From the NCBI GenBank assembly GCA_963663495.1, contig OY760427.1:3162001-3226000 (forward strand): a DNA stretch of 64,000 nt, written 5' to 3'. Positions 35,004 to 43,611 of the stretch are shown here, piece after piece. Each line of letters starts with the position of its first letter. Position 1 is the stretch's first letter. This DNA is from G963663495 sp963663495. Lineage in GTDB: Bacteria; Bacteroidota; Rhodothermia; Rhodothermales; Bin80. The notes beneath the pieces were generated by a model, which saw only the letters and a list, made by a program, of their open reading frames with translations, made no database searches and was not told the DNA's origin. Made by a program: the position numbers and the translations under genes.

Positions 35004-37949
35004 CTAACGAACAACCACAAGCGGCTGTGACTTCGTGAATCGGCCTCTCAAACCCGTCGCAGCAAGACGCGCAAAGTATACCCCGCTCGCAATTCTCGCA
35101 CCGGAATCGTCAAGACCATCCCAATCTACAGTGTGCTCGCCAGCACTGCGATGTTCCTGCATCAGCGCACGCACTTCCTGACTAAGGGCGTTATAAATCA
35201 TGAGGTCTACGTCCGCTGCATCTGGCAGTGTGAACGACAGCGAATACGGCCCGTTGCCTGGATTGGGATATACGGGCACGAAATCGAAATGCGCGGGTAC
35301 CGGTTCCTCCTCCGTTGCAACACGATTCACGTTGAGTACTTCGTCCCAAAGCCGCTGCGCGTTGGCAGCATTCTCCAAGACATCGCTTTCTCCCTGGCCG
35401 GCAATCAATGCAAACGCTGCCACGGCCGATTCCTGTGGCTTGAGATTAAACGGCCCGGCGCCTATCACTTGGGCCAGATCAATGCCCGCCAATTCAGTAA
35501 CTCCGATGCCGCCAGAAAGTGACTCCCACTTCTCCGCGATCGTGTAGCCTCCGTCCCCCCCTGTGATAGCATTAATTTCAACCGTCTCATACGAAAACTG
35601 CGCGTTGTTGGTTAGTACCTTGACACCAACCCCACCAATAGCATCATCCGAGTCGAACATCATCCCCACCTGCTGCTCCTCATTATAGGTCCCCCTATCT
35701 ATTGCATCCTCTCTTATGTCCCAATCAATGAACAGGCCTATCCACATATCATTTAGCTGCTTGGTCTCATTCGTATTCGTCACTGTGTATTGCAACACTA
35801 GAAATTCGTCATTGCCAGCCGTATCATCCACAAAGCTCTCCTGTAAGATATGCAGCCCCAATGGTGTAGTTGCTCCAGAGTCCTGAATCTCAACGCGCAC
35901 CGCTCCGGTGGTCGGTGCGCTTGAAGACACATCTTTCAATTCAGTCCCGGGAACCAGCTCGAAATGTGCATTCAGTGGTTGTTGGGATGCTTCGCGGACA
36001 CAATCAACCACCGACAAAGCGTCCGTTCCTATCATCAGCCCACCTTCATAGATGATATTTACCAGATCACCGGTTTTGCCGGTAATATTAAATCCATTCC
36101 CCAGCGCATTTTCCACTGCTTGGCCCCGATAACCGATGTTACCCCGATCCGTGACTGAAGTGACCAGTTTTGGAGTGGACAGATCGCGCACTCCCTTGAT
36201 ATTGATTCGAATCCGAAACAAGTCCGAGGTTGATGTGAATTCGCCATCCTGAACTGTCACAATCAGTTGCACAAAAAAATTATCAGGAGCCGGATCATGA
36301 ACCTCCACCTCGAACCTTGCGGTGAAGCTACCACCCCGCTGCACTGGGCCTACAGCAACCATCGGCGATGTCACAGTAACAAATGAACGCCTCTCGGGAG
36401 CTCTCAGCCCTACCATAAGCGCGCTTGCGTCGCCACCATAGTTGGTAAAATTTGCTTCAACTGTAAACACATCGCCGGGCTGCAGGTCAAGGTCCTGGTC
36501 ATCATCCGTCCACTTGTAGTCCAATAGGCGAATTCCTGGGGTAGCTTCCTCTGTCACGGCACGCCGCGCGTTGACCCGACCTTTGCCCGAGAGTTCGGCG
36601 AGAAAACTTGAATTTGCCGCATCTACATTGTCGGCCGTTTGCTTGAGCTGTTCCATCACCTCAAGCGCACCAAAATCAGGATTCTGAGTCTGTACAAGGG
36701 CTGCAACCCCAGCTACCAACGGCGCAGCCAAGGACGTACCGCTCGAGGTTCCGAAACCACCTCCCGGAACGGTAACGTCAACATCTATGGATGCTGCAAC
36801 AACATCAAGACTACGCCCAAACGCAAGATTGGCCGTTCTGTCCGAGTCCTTTTGTATCCCGCCAACACTCAAAGTTGTTGGGTAGGAGGCGGGAAAGAAG
36901 GGCTCCGTGTCAAGATTGTCTCCGGTGTTACCGGCAGCCGCAACCACCACTGCTCCCTGCTCCACAGCAAGTTCCATGACTGTCCGACCTGCGAATGATG
37001 CTGATGTAGATCCGTAGCTCGCTGTAATGACATTCGCGCCGTTTTCCACTGCGTATAACGTTCCCCGGGTTGTGTAGCACAGAAATTCCTGGGATCTGCA
37101 ACCCGTGTGAACAGGCATGAACTTGGCATTCCAGCTCGTTCCCGCAATTCCAATTTCGTTGTTTGTTACCGCAGCCGCTGCTCCCGAAACTGCTGTTCCG
37201 TGAGAAGACGTACCCGGAGTCTCTGACGAGCCGGTAGGGTCAGGCTTGTCAAAAGGAAAATTCCAACCGTTCACGTCATCTACAAATCCGTTGTTATCGT
37301 CGTCCACATTGTTGCCGGGAATCTCATCAGCGTTAATCCACACGTTGTCCTGTAGGTCACGATGCCTCCAATCAGTGCCACCGTCCACAATTGCAATTAC
37401 AATGTCACCATCCTCTCCCTTAACAACATCCCAGGCTGCTTCCATCTCAAGCCTCTTTAGGTGGGTTTGATCAGTATACAGGGGATCGTTCGGCTCAGCC
37501 CGAACCTCCACACTTTCCGATGGCGCTACTGCTTCCACCACACCCCCAGCGAGGTGATACTTGAAGTGGGGCTCGGCTTGCTCCACCTCTTTGCTGCGCA
37601 TCAAGGCATTTGCGACTTCCCACGGATCATACGGGCCTGTGAATTCGACCGTATACATACGGCGCAACTGACGACCTACGGCAGATAAGGTTCTTTTAGC
37701 GGCAGCCGCTTCCATTATCGGAAAGGCCTGCTGCACATTGTGCACGCCGAATGGTGCGGCGGCTTTGTCAAAAGAGCTGAGCCCCGTTTTAGCTTGTCCC
37801 AACACTGGTAGCGTCCCCTCCTTGAACTCAACCGTAACCCGTCCAGACATATATACCTCCTCCCACGGCTGCATCGCCGCTACCGGAAGCAATAAGATGT
37901 GCGCGACCATCAACACCGTGCCAACAATTACCGACAACCTAGCCATCAT
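35004..37949 (-). CDS. Secreted subtilisin-like S8 serine protease with type IX sorting domain
   Basis: A 981-aa exported protease. Residues 1-25 form a signal peptide. Residues 30-135 look like an inhibitory propeptide. The S8 domain carries Asp189 (IVDGGTDW), His250 (SSHGTAVSG), oxyanion Asn341 (AAAGN) and Ser406 (SGTSLAAP), all intact. Two predicted beta-sandwich regions follow. The C-terminus (YPNPGNGPYSLSF to the end, with SGVYFARL) is a FlgD-like type IX secretion sorting domain, so the enzyme is probably exported and anchored at the cell surface. It stands alone. The tnpB fragment lies downstream and the IS1595-type element ends 71 bp upstream of its start, which may have displaced the native promoter. 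Confidence 0.93.
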   Translation of the reverse strand: MMARLSVIVGTVLMVAHILLLPVAAMQPWEEVYMSGRVTVEFKEGTLPVLGQAKTGLSSFDKAAAPFGVHNVQQAFPIMEAAAAKRTLSAVGRQLRRMYTVEFTGPYDPWEVANALMRSKEVEQAEPHFKYHLAGGVVEAVAPSESVEVRAEPNDPLYTDQTHLKRLEMEAAWDVVKGEDGDIVIAIVDGGTDWRHRDLQDNVWINADEIPGNNVDDDNNGFVDDVNGWNFPFDKPDPTGSSETPGTSSHGTAVSGAAAAVTNNEIGIAGTSWNAKFMPVHTGCRSQEFLCYTTRGTLYAVENGANVITASYGSTSASFAGRTVMELAVEQGAVVVAAAGNTGDNLDTEPFFPASYPTTLSVGGIQKDSDRTANLAFGRSLDVVAASIDVDVTVPGGGFGTSSGTSLAAPLVAGVAALVQTQNPDFGALEVMEQLKQTADNVDAANSSFLAELSGKGRVNARRAVTEEATPGIRLLDYKWTDDDQDLDLQPGDVFTVEANFTNYGGDASALMVGLRAPERRSFVTVTSPMVAVGPVQRGGSFTARFEVEVHDPAPDNFFVQLIVTVQDGEFTSTSDLFRIRINIKGVRDLSTPKLVTSVTDRGNIGYRGQAVENALGNGFNITGKTGDLVNIIYEGGLMIGTDALSVVDCVREASQQPLNAHFELVPGTELKDVSSSAPTTGAVRVEIQDSGATTPLGLHILQESFVDDTAGNDEFLVLQYTVTNTNETKQLNDMWIGLFIDWDIREDAIDRGTYNEEQQVGMMFDSDDAIGGVGVKVLTNNAQFSYETVEINAITGGDGGYTIAEKWESLSGGIGVTELAGIDLAQVIGAGPFNLKPQESAVAAFALIAGQGESDVLENAANAQRLWDEVLNVNRVATEEEPVPAHFDFVPVYPNPGNGPYSLSFTLPDAADVDLMIYNALSQEVRALMQEHRSAGEHTVDWDGLDDSGARIASGVYFARLAATGLRGRFTKSQPLVVVR

Positions 37950-38145
37950 TTTGTCCTTTGTTTATTACTTAAACATTCAATTTGAATGCAGAATACCGAA
38001 ACCAGTAATAAATTACGTAAGGGAATTATATAGCTGAATTCCCACGCGTTAACTTGTTGAAATAATTGCAGTTTGGTCGCGAATAGCGGGAACCGACTAT
38101 ACCGAAAATGGGTACCATCCCGTGATAGATTGATGACCTAACTAA

Positions 38146-39103
38146 ATGCCTTCAAAGAAAAGAAACAACAGAAACACCAATGGCCTTGGACCGGCTGATC
38201 GTGAAGTAGTGTCCTTGATCAAGCTTACCCAAATGTTTCCAGACGACGCGGCAGCCGAAGCATGGTTCGCAAAGAAGCGTTGGGGCGACACGCCTGTTTG
38301 CCCGCACTGTGCGTCTAACAACGTACAGTCTGGAGCCAAACATCCTAAGCATGCCTTATCGCTGTCGTAGTTGCGGTAAACGATTCAGTGTCCGCATAGG
38401 GACAGTAATGCAGGACTCGAAACTGGGATACCAGGTATGGGCATTAGCCATTTACATCATGACTACCAGTATCAAGGGCGTATCCAGCATGAAGCTGCAT
38501 CGTGACCTTAGCATAACCCAGACGACAGCGTGGCATCTGGCCCACCGTATTCGATAATCATGGAATGGAGAACATGCACAATTTGCCGGTCCGGTAGAGG
38601 TTGACGAAGCCTACTTCGGTGGCAAGGAAAAGAACAAGCACGCCAGTAAGAAGCTGAATGCAGGCCGTGGGCCAGTAGGTAAGAAAGCCGTTGTAGGAGT
38701 CCGTGATCGTGTCACCAATAGCATTTCTGCCCAAGTAGTAGAAAACACAGACGGACAGACGCTCAATGCGTTTGTAGATACCCATGTCTCGGAAGACACC
38801 GAGGTCTATACGGATGGCTCGTCAACATACCGGGGCCGCAACAACTACGCCTACGTACGTCACGCTGTTGGCGAATACGTTCGTGAGCAGGTCCACACCA
38901 ATGGCGTAGAGAGCTTCTGGGCTTTGTTGAAGCGTGGGTACTACGGAACGTACCACCACATGAGCAAGAAACACCTACAGCGGTACGTGAACGAATTTGC
39001 AGGGCGACACAATGCACGCGACTACGACACAGCGGAGCAAATGACAATAATTGCTCAAGGACTGGTCGGTAAACGGCTCATGTACAAATCCCTTATTTCA
39101 TAG
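38146..39103 (+). pseudogene. IS1595-family transposase, frameshifted and stopped
   Basis: N-terminal zinc ribbon (CPHC and CRSCGKRF) and the DDE domain (VEVDEAYFGGKEKNKH, VYTDGSSTY, NGVESFWALLKRGYYGTYHHMS) are both recognisable. There is a one-base frameshift near 38345 and a TAA near 38553 after HLAHRIR. Restoring these gives about 315 residues, the normal family size. The copy is inactive, so movement of related elements would need another source. Confidence 0.88.
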
Positions 39104-39141
39104 CTAAACGTAAGCGGTAACGTATCAAGCCATCCGTACTC

Positions 39142-39324
39142 ATGCGCACTCCGGGCATCGGCCAGCTACCACTGCTTGCTCGTGGACGGAGACTAACGGG
39201 CCGCGAAATACTGCGCCTGCAAGGCTTCCCCGACAGCTACGAGATTGACAGTCCGATAACGACTGTCAGACGGCTTACTGGCAACGCCGGACCCATTCCG
39301 GTGGTCAAGGCCGTTATGTGCTAG
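39142..39324 (+). pseudogene. 3' fragment of a DNA cytosine-5 methyltransferase gene
   Basis: Contains only the last ~60 residues of a C5-methyltransferase: RRLTGREILRLQGFPDSYEI followed by LTGNAGPIPVVKAV, equivalent to conserved motifs IX and X. The catalytic PC motif and SAM-binding motif are absent. It sits directly after the transposase inside the IS1595-type element. The equivalent region of the second copy at 49280-49361 is cut by a tnpB element. Inferred remnant of a passenger methyltransferase. Confidence 0.7.
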
Positions 39325-39531
39325 CTTTTCCATGTCTGTGCTTGATGGCCCGCGTCTCATGAGTTCGTCCGGTGCGCTTCGTGGCCCGTACCGGGGTCCG
39401 CCCAGTACTTCCGCATTATCACGAGCGTCCCGATACAAGCCAAGGAATCGGTCCTGAAATTGATCGACTGTCGTGAAAACTGGATAGCAATGTATGCAGC
39501 CTCCTACATGCTCTAAGCAGATGTCCGCCAT
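39193..39531 (-). CDS. Unknown short ORF in IS1595 passenger region (copy 1)
   Basis: The first 49 codons (beginning MADICLEHVGGCIHC, with paired Cys) are the same in copy 2 at 49125, with one silent change seen. Beyond that, copy 1 reads antisense through the methyltransferase remnant while copy 2 stops. Only the first ~50 codons can be argued to matter. No known family recognised. Confidence 0.3.
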   Translation of the reverse strand: MADICLEHVGGCIHCYPVFTTVDQFQDRFLGLYRDARDNAEVLGGPRYGPRSAPDELMRRGPSSTDMEKLAHNGLDHRNGSGVASKPSDSRYRTVNLVAVGEALQAQYFAAR

Positions 39532-39590
39532 GAAATCATTTTGGTATTCTGCCCCAATGGTTTAGTACTACTCTATAGCCTATTAACGCC

Positions 39591-39755
39591 ATGCGCAAAG
39601 ACAAATCCCCGAAGCCCGGTAATAAGGGTCAGGAAACGAAACGCCCCGGCCGCCCCGTAACAAACGACATTCTCAATATCCAACAATCCATCCCTACCAC
39701 ACCGGAAGAACTGGCGAAAGCCATCCTGTCCGCACCGCCAAAGCGCAAACAGTAA
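39591..39755 (+). CDS. Conserved 54-aa basic protein, IS1595 passenger (copy 1)
   Basis: Reads MRKDKSPKPGNKGQ, KRPGRPVTND and ends PEELAKAILSAPPKRKQ. An AT-hook-like KRPGRP motif and a C-terminal amphipathic segment (ELAKAIL followed by PPK) suggest a small nucleic-acid or partner-binding protein; this is inference. Copy 2 (48902-49066) has the same length. Its last ~15 codons are retained in every tnpB-associated MITE. Small proteins ending in a PE.(L/I)A.A(I/L)...PPK pattern occur widely in bacterial accessory DNA, function unknown to me. Confidence 0.65.
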   Translation: MRKDKSPKPGNKGQETKRPGRPVTNDILNIQQSIPTTPEELAKAILSAPPKRKQ

Positions 39756-39852
39756 CGCGCGGGCAGTCAGCTATGTAATTCCCACAGGTTACCGCCAGAT
39801 ACACTGCTTCCCTCCGCACTTAGTAACCAGTCTTCTCATACATCTCCCAGTC

Positions 39853-40809
39853 CTACATAGCCATTTCTGCTGTGGTCGGCTGAGGGTGTTGAAACTTGTC
39901 CAGCATTTCCAGACATATTGCTCCCGTGAGAATTAAGATAGCCGCAGCAGTCTCGTAAATGGACGGCACCGCACTCAGTGCGGCCCAGGCGATCAGAAGC
40001 GCAGCTACCGGAACAAGGTTGCCGTAGAGTACCACGCGCGTAGGACCGATGGAGTCTAATGCACGCACTTTTATCCACTGCCCGAGCCCGATTCCTATAC
40101 CTCCGCCAGCCAAAATGGCAATCCAAGTCCACCCTCCCATGCTGACCCACGGCTGCGCTACGAGCGAAGGAGCGGCCACAATGGCATAAATGACCACTCC
40201 GATGGCTGTTCTGGCCGATACCATTGAAACCGAGCCATATTTCACAGCCAGAGGCTTGATCAAATGGAGCTCCATCACCGCGAAAAGAAGCGCAATGAGA
40301 AGCAATATGTCTCCCTCAATGTACTGGCCGGATCCGTGGAGCCCGTCCAGCGCCAACACCAAGCCTCCGAGACCCGCCAGACCCACGCCCACGTAACCCA
40401 TCCTTCCGATGCGCTCGGAGCGCATTACGGCACCAACTGCAACAGAAATAACCGGACCAAGAGCAAGCCACAGTGAGGCTCTTGCCCCCGTAGACCTGGC
40501 AAGCCCTTCAATTCCCAGCCAAGGCGCCATCAAGGCGCCCATGAAAGCTACCAGCACAAGGCGCAGGACATCCTTTGATTCTACGGTGGGGATTAGGCGT
40601 ACCTCAGGAGACCAATACCTCCGTTGCAGACATAACACGACGAACAGGGTCACGGCCCCGGTCGCAAATCGCGTTACACTGAAGGATATTGGGCTGATTT
40701 CGCTTAGTGCAACCTCGGCCAGAATAAAATTACTCCCCCAAATCCCGGTGAAAAGGGCGAGCAGCGAGTGGTGCTGCCACGGTCTTGAGAATGGTCCTGT
40801 TGTGCCCAT
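39853..40809 (-). CDS. EamA/DMT-family permease
   Basis: A 318-aa inner-membrane protein with about ten hydrophobic segments in two EamA-type halves (each starting near FTGIWGSNFILAEVALS and LLLIALLFAVMELHLIKPL). It would export or import small metabolites; substrate cannot be read. I chose the ATG at 40809 because the longer frame runs 118 bp into the preceding gene. The stop of that gene (40829) is 19 bp upstream, so the two probably form one transcript. Confidence 0.85.
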   Translation of the reverse strand: MGTTGPFSRPWQHHSLLALFTGIWGSNFILAEVALSEISPISFSVTRFATGAVTLFVVLCLQRRYWSPEVRLIPTVESKDVLRLVLVAFMGALMAPWLGIEGLARSTGARASLWLALGPVISVAVGAVMRSERIGRMGYVGVGLAGLGGLVLALDGLHGSGQYIEGDILLLIALLFAVMELHLIKPLAVKYGSVSMVSARTAIGVVIYAIVAAPSLVAQPWVSMGGWTWIAILAGGGIGIGLGQWIKVRALDSIGPTRVVLYGNLVPVAALLIAWAALSAVPSIYETAAAILILTGAICLEMLDKFQHPQPTTAEMAM

Positions 40810-40828
40810 CAGTTCTGGCGGCAAATGT

Positions 40829-42208
40829 TCATTGCCACATTGCCAAAACATCTCGGAGCGGTACCACACCAGCACCTTCCTGCGCAGCATATTGCAGCGT
40901 ATGCCGGAAATGCCTCCACCAACCACGGTGGTCCATGTGATCCCACAAGATGTTGTGCCATAGCACGACAGCTACACCACCGAACCGGCGGCAAGTCTGC
41001 AGCAGCGCTTCCGTAGCCTCGATTCCCTCATTGACGGAAAGTCCCCGGCGATTAAATAGAGCAGACTCCATCAGAACAGGAGGCAGTTCCCAAAGCTCGC
41101 TACAAACGTTAGCCGTATTGTCAAAAATCTGAAATGGCAGGCAGGTTGAGTGACGGAATCCCGCCGTTTCAAAGAATCCAAGGGTAGAGTCCACACTAAA
41201 TCCTAGGCGGTCCAGCAGGCGATGTGTAGCGGGGGCCTCATACCGCAAGAAGTGTTGGCGGGCTGACACAGGCACCGCTTGTGCAAGCGCGGCAACCCGC
41301 ATCCTCTCATCTGCAAGGTAGGCTTCATGGTTGTATGAAAAATAGCTTCCATGCAGGCCAATCTCAAAACCGTCAGCTTTGCACCGCCGGGTGGTTCGCA
41401 CAAGAAACGGATCGGTGGTCCTGTACGCCACATCGTGCGGGCCGTGCGCACCTCCTTTGATGAATACCGTGCCCGCACCGTAACCACGACAGTCATGGAG
41501 CATCTTTTGTAGCGACACCCTATATACATCACGGCGCAAAAAGTCGCGTGCAAACTGCACCAGCCGCTGCCACCGGGAGCCGATTGCCTCCCGGCGATGG
41601 TTTAACAACCAATACTCCACGATCTCTCTGTAAACCATGCCCTTACGCCACTTTCGGATGTAGTCAATGTCGAGCGTTGGGCATAACAACCAATCGTGTT
41701 CACCCCACCGATGCCTGCGTATCTTCACGCCTGTATTAGAAAGCAATTCGGCCAACCGTTCCCGGTATACATCTACCACCGGCCTCGTTGTTGTGTTCAA
41801 GGCTGCCTGCAAACTGGTTCGGTGCTGAAACCGTGCGTGCATGTCCCGCTCCTTTACCACATGTTCCTGCCAACCGGAAAGCCAGAAGAAGGCGGATGCT
41901 ACCAGGTCATCATCTATCAGTAGCGGCCACCGCTCGCGCTGCCATGTAAACCAAGTGACCCCCGCCGTGTCATAAGGATTTGCGCTTTCAAAATAGGGCG
42001 CGGCACAATCCGAACAGGACAACTGCACTGCTATGTCGGGGACATCCCGTGCCTGCGTACCGTAGTACAAACCTCCAATTGCGAGCACCGAGCGTTCAAC
42101 CCACACAGGATCGAATCCCAGAGGCAAAAGTAGCATCCTAAGCGCATACTGAGCTTTCGGCCGATACGATAACGGCACCTCAATACAGCATGGAAGGGTT
42201 TTGCGCAT
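40829..42208 (-). CDS. Polysaccharide deacetylase-like protein
   Basis: A 459-aa protein. The N-terminal ~140 residues resemble the DUF7033-type domain found before NodB-like deacetylase domains in Bacteroidota. The C-terminal part has PTLDIDYIRKW, GFEIGLHGSYFS and VLWHNILWD, which resemble NodB motifs 1, 2 and 5 (DID, HxxxS, H). It may remove acetyl groups from a cell-surface glycan; this is family inference. Start is ATG at 42208. It diverges from the HD gene, with about 60 bp between the two starts for both promoters, and is followed closely by the permease. Confidence 0.75.
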   Translation of the reverse strand: MRKTLPCCIEVPLSYRPKAQYALRMLLLPLGFDPVWVERSVLAIGGLYYGTQARDVPDIAVQLSCSDCAAPYFESANPYDTAGVTWFTWQRERWPLLIDDDLVASAFFWLSGWQEHVVKERDMHARFQHRTSLQAALNTTTRPVVDVYRERLAELLSNTGVKIRRHRWGEHDWLLCPTLDIDYIRKWRKGMVYREIVEYWLLNHRREAIGSRWQRLVQFARDFLRRDVYRVSLQKMLHDCRGYGAGTVFIKGGAHGPHDVAYRTTDPFLVRTTRRCKADGFEIGLHGSYFSYNHEAYLADERMRVAALAQAVPVSARQHFLRYEAPATHRLLDRLGFSVDSTLGFFETAGFRHSTCLPFQIFDNTANVCSELWELPPVLMESALFNRRGLSVNEGIEATEALLQTCRRFGGVAVVLWHNILWDHMDHRGWWRHFRHTLQYAAQEGAGVVPLRDVLAMWQ

Positions 42209-42271
42209 GCGTCCTTGCTTTTCCGGTCACCGCAATATACAGGCACCCGACCAGCTAATGAAGATGGATTC

Positions 42272-43597
42272 GTGAGCACGCAGCATAAACAGTTCTCTGA
42301 CATTATCCATGGATTTATTTCGATATCCCGTACCGAACTGCTTCCGATTGTTCAGCTGCCGCAAGTACAGCGCCTTCGACGCATTCGACAATTGGGCGTC
42401 GGATACCTTGTATTCCCCTGTGCGGAACACTCACGGTTTACGCACGCCCTTGGAACGCTGGCCCTGATGCAGGAGACGCTGCGAAATTTCGAATATCATG
42501 GCACCCCGGTTGATCCAACAGAGCACTTGGCCGCCATGGTTGCCGCGCTGCTACACGACATTGGCCATGGCCCCTTTAGCCATTCGCTGGAGTCGGAGCT
42601 GATCCCGACGGTAAACCACGAAGCAATTGGCCAGGCAGTCATGGCGCAGCTGGAAATCCTCGTAGAAGACCCGGAGGCAAGAGCAGCGGTGGCAAGACTT
42701 CCATTTGATATGGCACTTCAGATGCTCCAAGGGACGTACGAGCGCCCCTTCTTTCACCACCTCTTGGTGGGACAAATGGATTTGGACAGACTAGACTATC
42801 TTCTGCGGGATTCACATTTCACAGGAGTGGTCGAAGGACGTGTCGGTGCGGGGCGCATCCTGAAAACGATGCGCGTGGTACCGACGCAGGGTGGCGCGGA
42901 TTCTCGTCTCGTCATCTTGGAGAAAGGATTCTCCGCCGTTGAAAATATGCTCCTGGCACGGCGCCTGATGTACAGTCAAGTGTACTTGCATAAGGCAGTG
43001 GTTGCTGGAGACCAAGTCCTGCGGGCAACCCTGCGCCGTGCACGCGCCCTACTCTCACATGGCAATACGCGATCCGTCAAAGACATGTCACCAGCGCTAC
43101 GGTATTTCCTGGAACGTGAGTGGCAACAAGACGACTGGAAGGCGACGGAGGTGCTGCGACGGTTCCTGGACGTGGACGATGAGGACATACTGTACAGCCT
43201 GAAACGGTGGCAGGAAAGCTCCGACCCCATACTGAAGGACTTGGCTCGGCGTTTTATTGATAGAGATCTCTTCCGGTGCGTATTTCTGGCACAACCTCCA
43301 GATTGCCAAGAGTTGCGGAGCTGGCAATCGTTTATAGCATCAGCCCTAATCCAGAGAGGTATGGTGGACAATGTAAAGGCCATGGAGGCGGCAACCTACT
43401 ACATGCCCTACAACACGGCGAACCACACCTCGTACGAAGCATTTGTCCCTCCGATCCGGATCTTGGGGAAAGGGGGCAAAGACTACAGCTTGGCAGAGAG
43501 TGCTGATGCCTGGGCCATCGCCGCACTCACTTCATTTACGGGAAAACCGTACGTATGTATGCCGAAGGAGTTCGCCGATGAGCTCAACCTGCATTAG
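42272..43597 (+). CDS. HD-domain metal-dependent phosphohydrolase
   Basis: I start at the GTG at 42272 (441 aa), because the family N-terminus (DIIHGFISIS...LLPIVQLPQVQRLRRIRQLG) follows directly; an upstream TTG at 42215 is less likely. Metal ligands are visible as His in EHSRFTHALG, the HD pair in LLHDIGHGPFSH, and Asp in QMDLDRLDYLLRD. This is the SAMHD1/YpgQ-like branch of HD proteins, which hydrolyses nucleotides such as dNTPs or related phosphoesters; the true substrate is unknown. The gene is convergent with tilS, with only 14 bp between the stop codons. Confidence 0.85.
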   Translation: MSTQHKQFSDIIHGFISISRTELLPIVQLPQVQRLRRIRQLGVGYLVFPCAEHSRFTHALGTLALMQETLRNFEYHGTPVDPTEHLAAMVAALLHDIGHGPFSHSLESELIPTVNHEAIGQAVMAQLEILVEDPEARAAVARLPFDMALQMLQGTYERPFFHHLLVGQMDLDRLDYLLRDSHFTGVVEGRVGAGRILKTMRVVPTQGGADSRLVILEKGFSAVENMLLARRLMYSQVYLHKAVVAGDQVLRATLRRARALLSHGNTRSVKDMSPALRYFLEREWQQDDWKATEVLRRFLDVDDEDILYSLKRWQESSDPILKDLARRFIDRDLFRCVFLAQPPDCQELRSWQSFIASALIQRGMVDNVKAMEAATYYMPYNTANHTSYEAFVPPIRILGKGGKDYSLAESADAWAIAALTSFTGKPYVCMPKEFADELNLH

Positions 43598-43611
43598 GAT
43601 TACGCCGGCTT

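Larger units (their letters stand above)
38021..39783 (+). mobile_element. IS1595-type transposon with passenger DNA
   Basis: Left end GGGAATTATATAGCTGA at 38021 and right end, inverted, GGGAATTACATAGCTGA ending at 39783: 17-bp terminal repeats with one mismatch. Between them lie a broken IS1595 transposase, the 3' tail of a cytosine methyltransferase gene, a short reverse ORF and a 54-aa ORF. Flanks are TTACGTAA on the left and ACAGGTTA on the right, so no target duplication is preserved. IS1595 elements with passenger genes are known; this combination is new to me. Confidence 0.72.

Noticed and set aside
34860..35038. Small plus-strand ORFs after tnpB fragment 2
   Set aside because: They begin inside the tnpB tail in another frame and show no family features.
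42215..42271. TTG start of the HD gene at 42215
   Set aside because: The extra 19 residues run into the divergent promoter region and precede the conserved N-terminus; the GTG at 42272 fits the family better.
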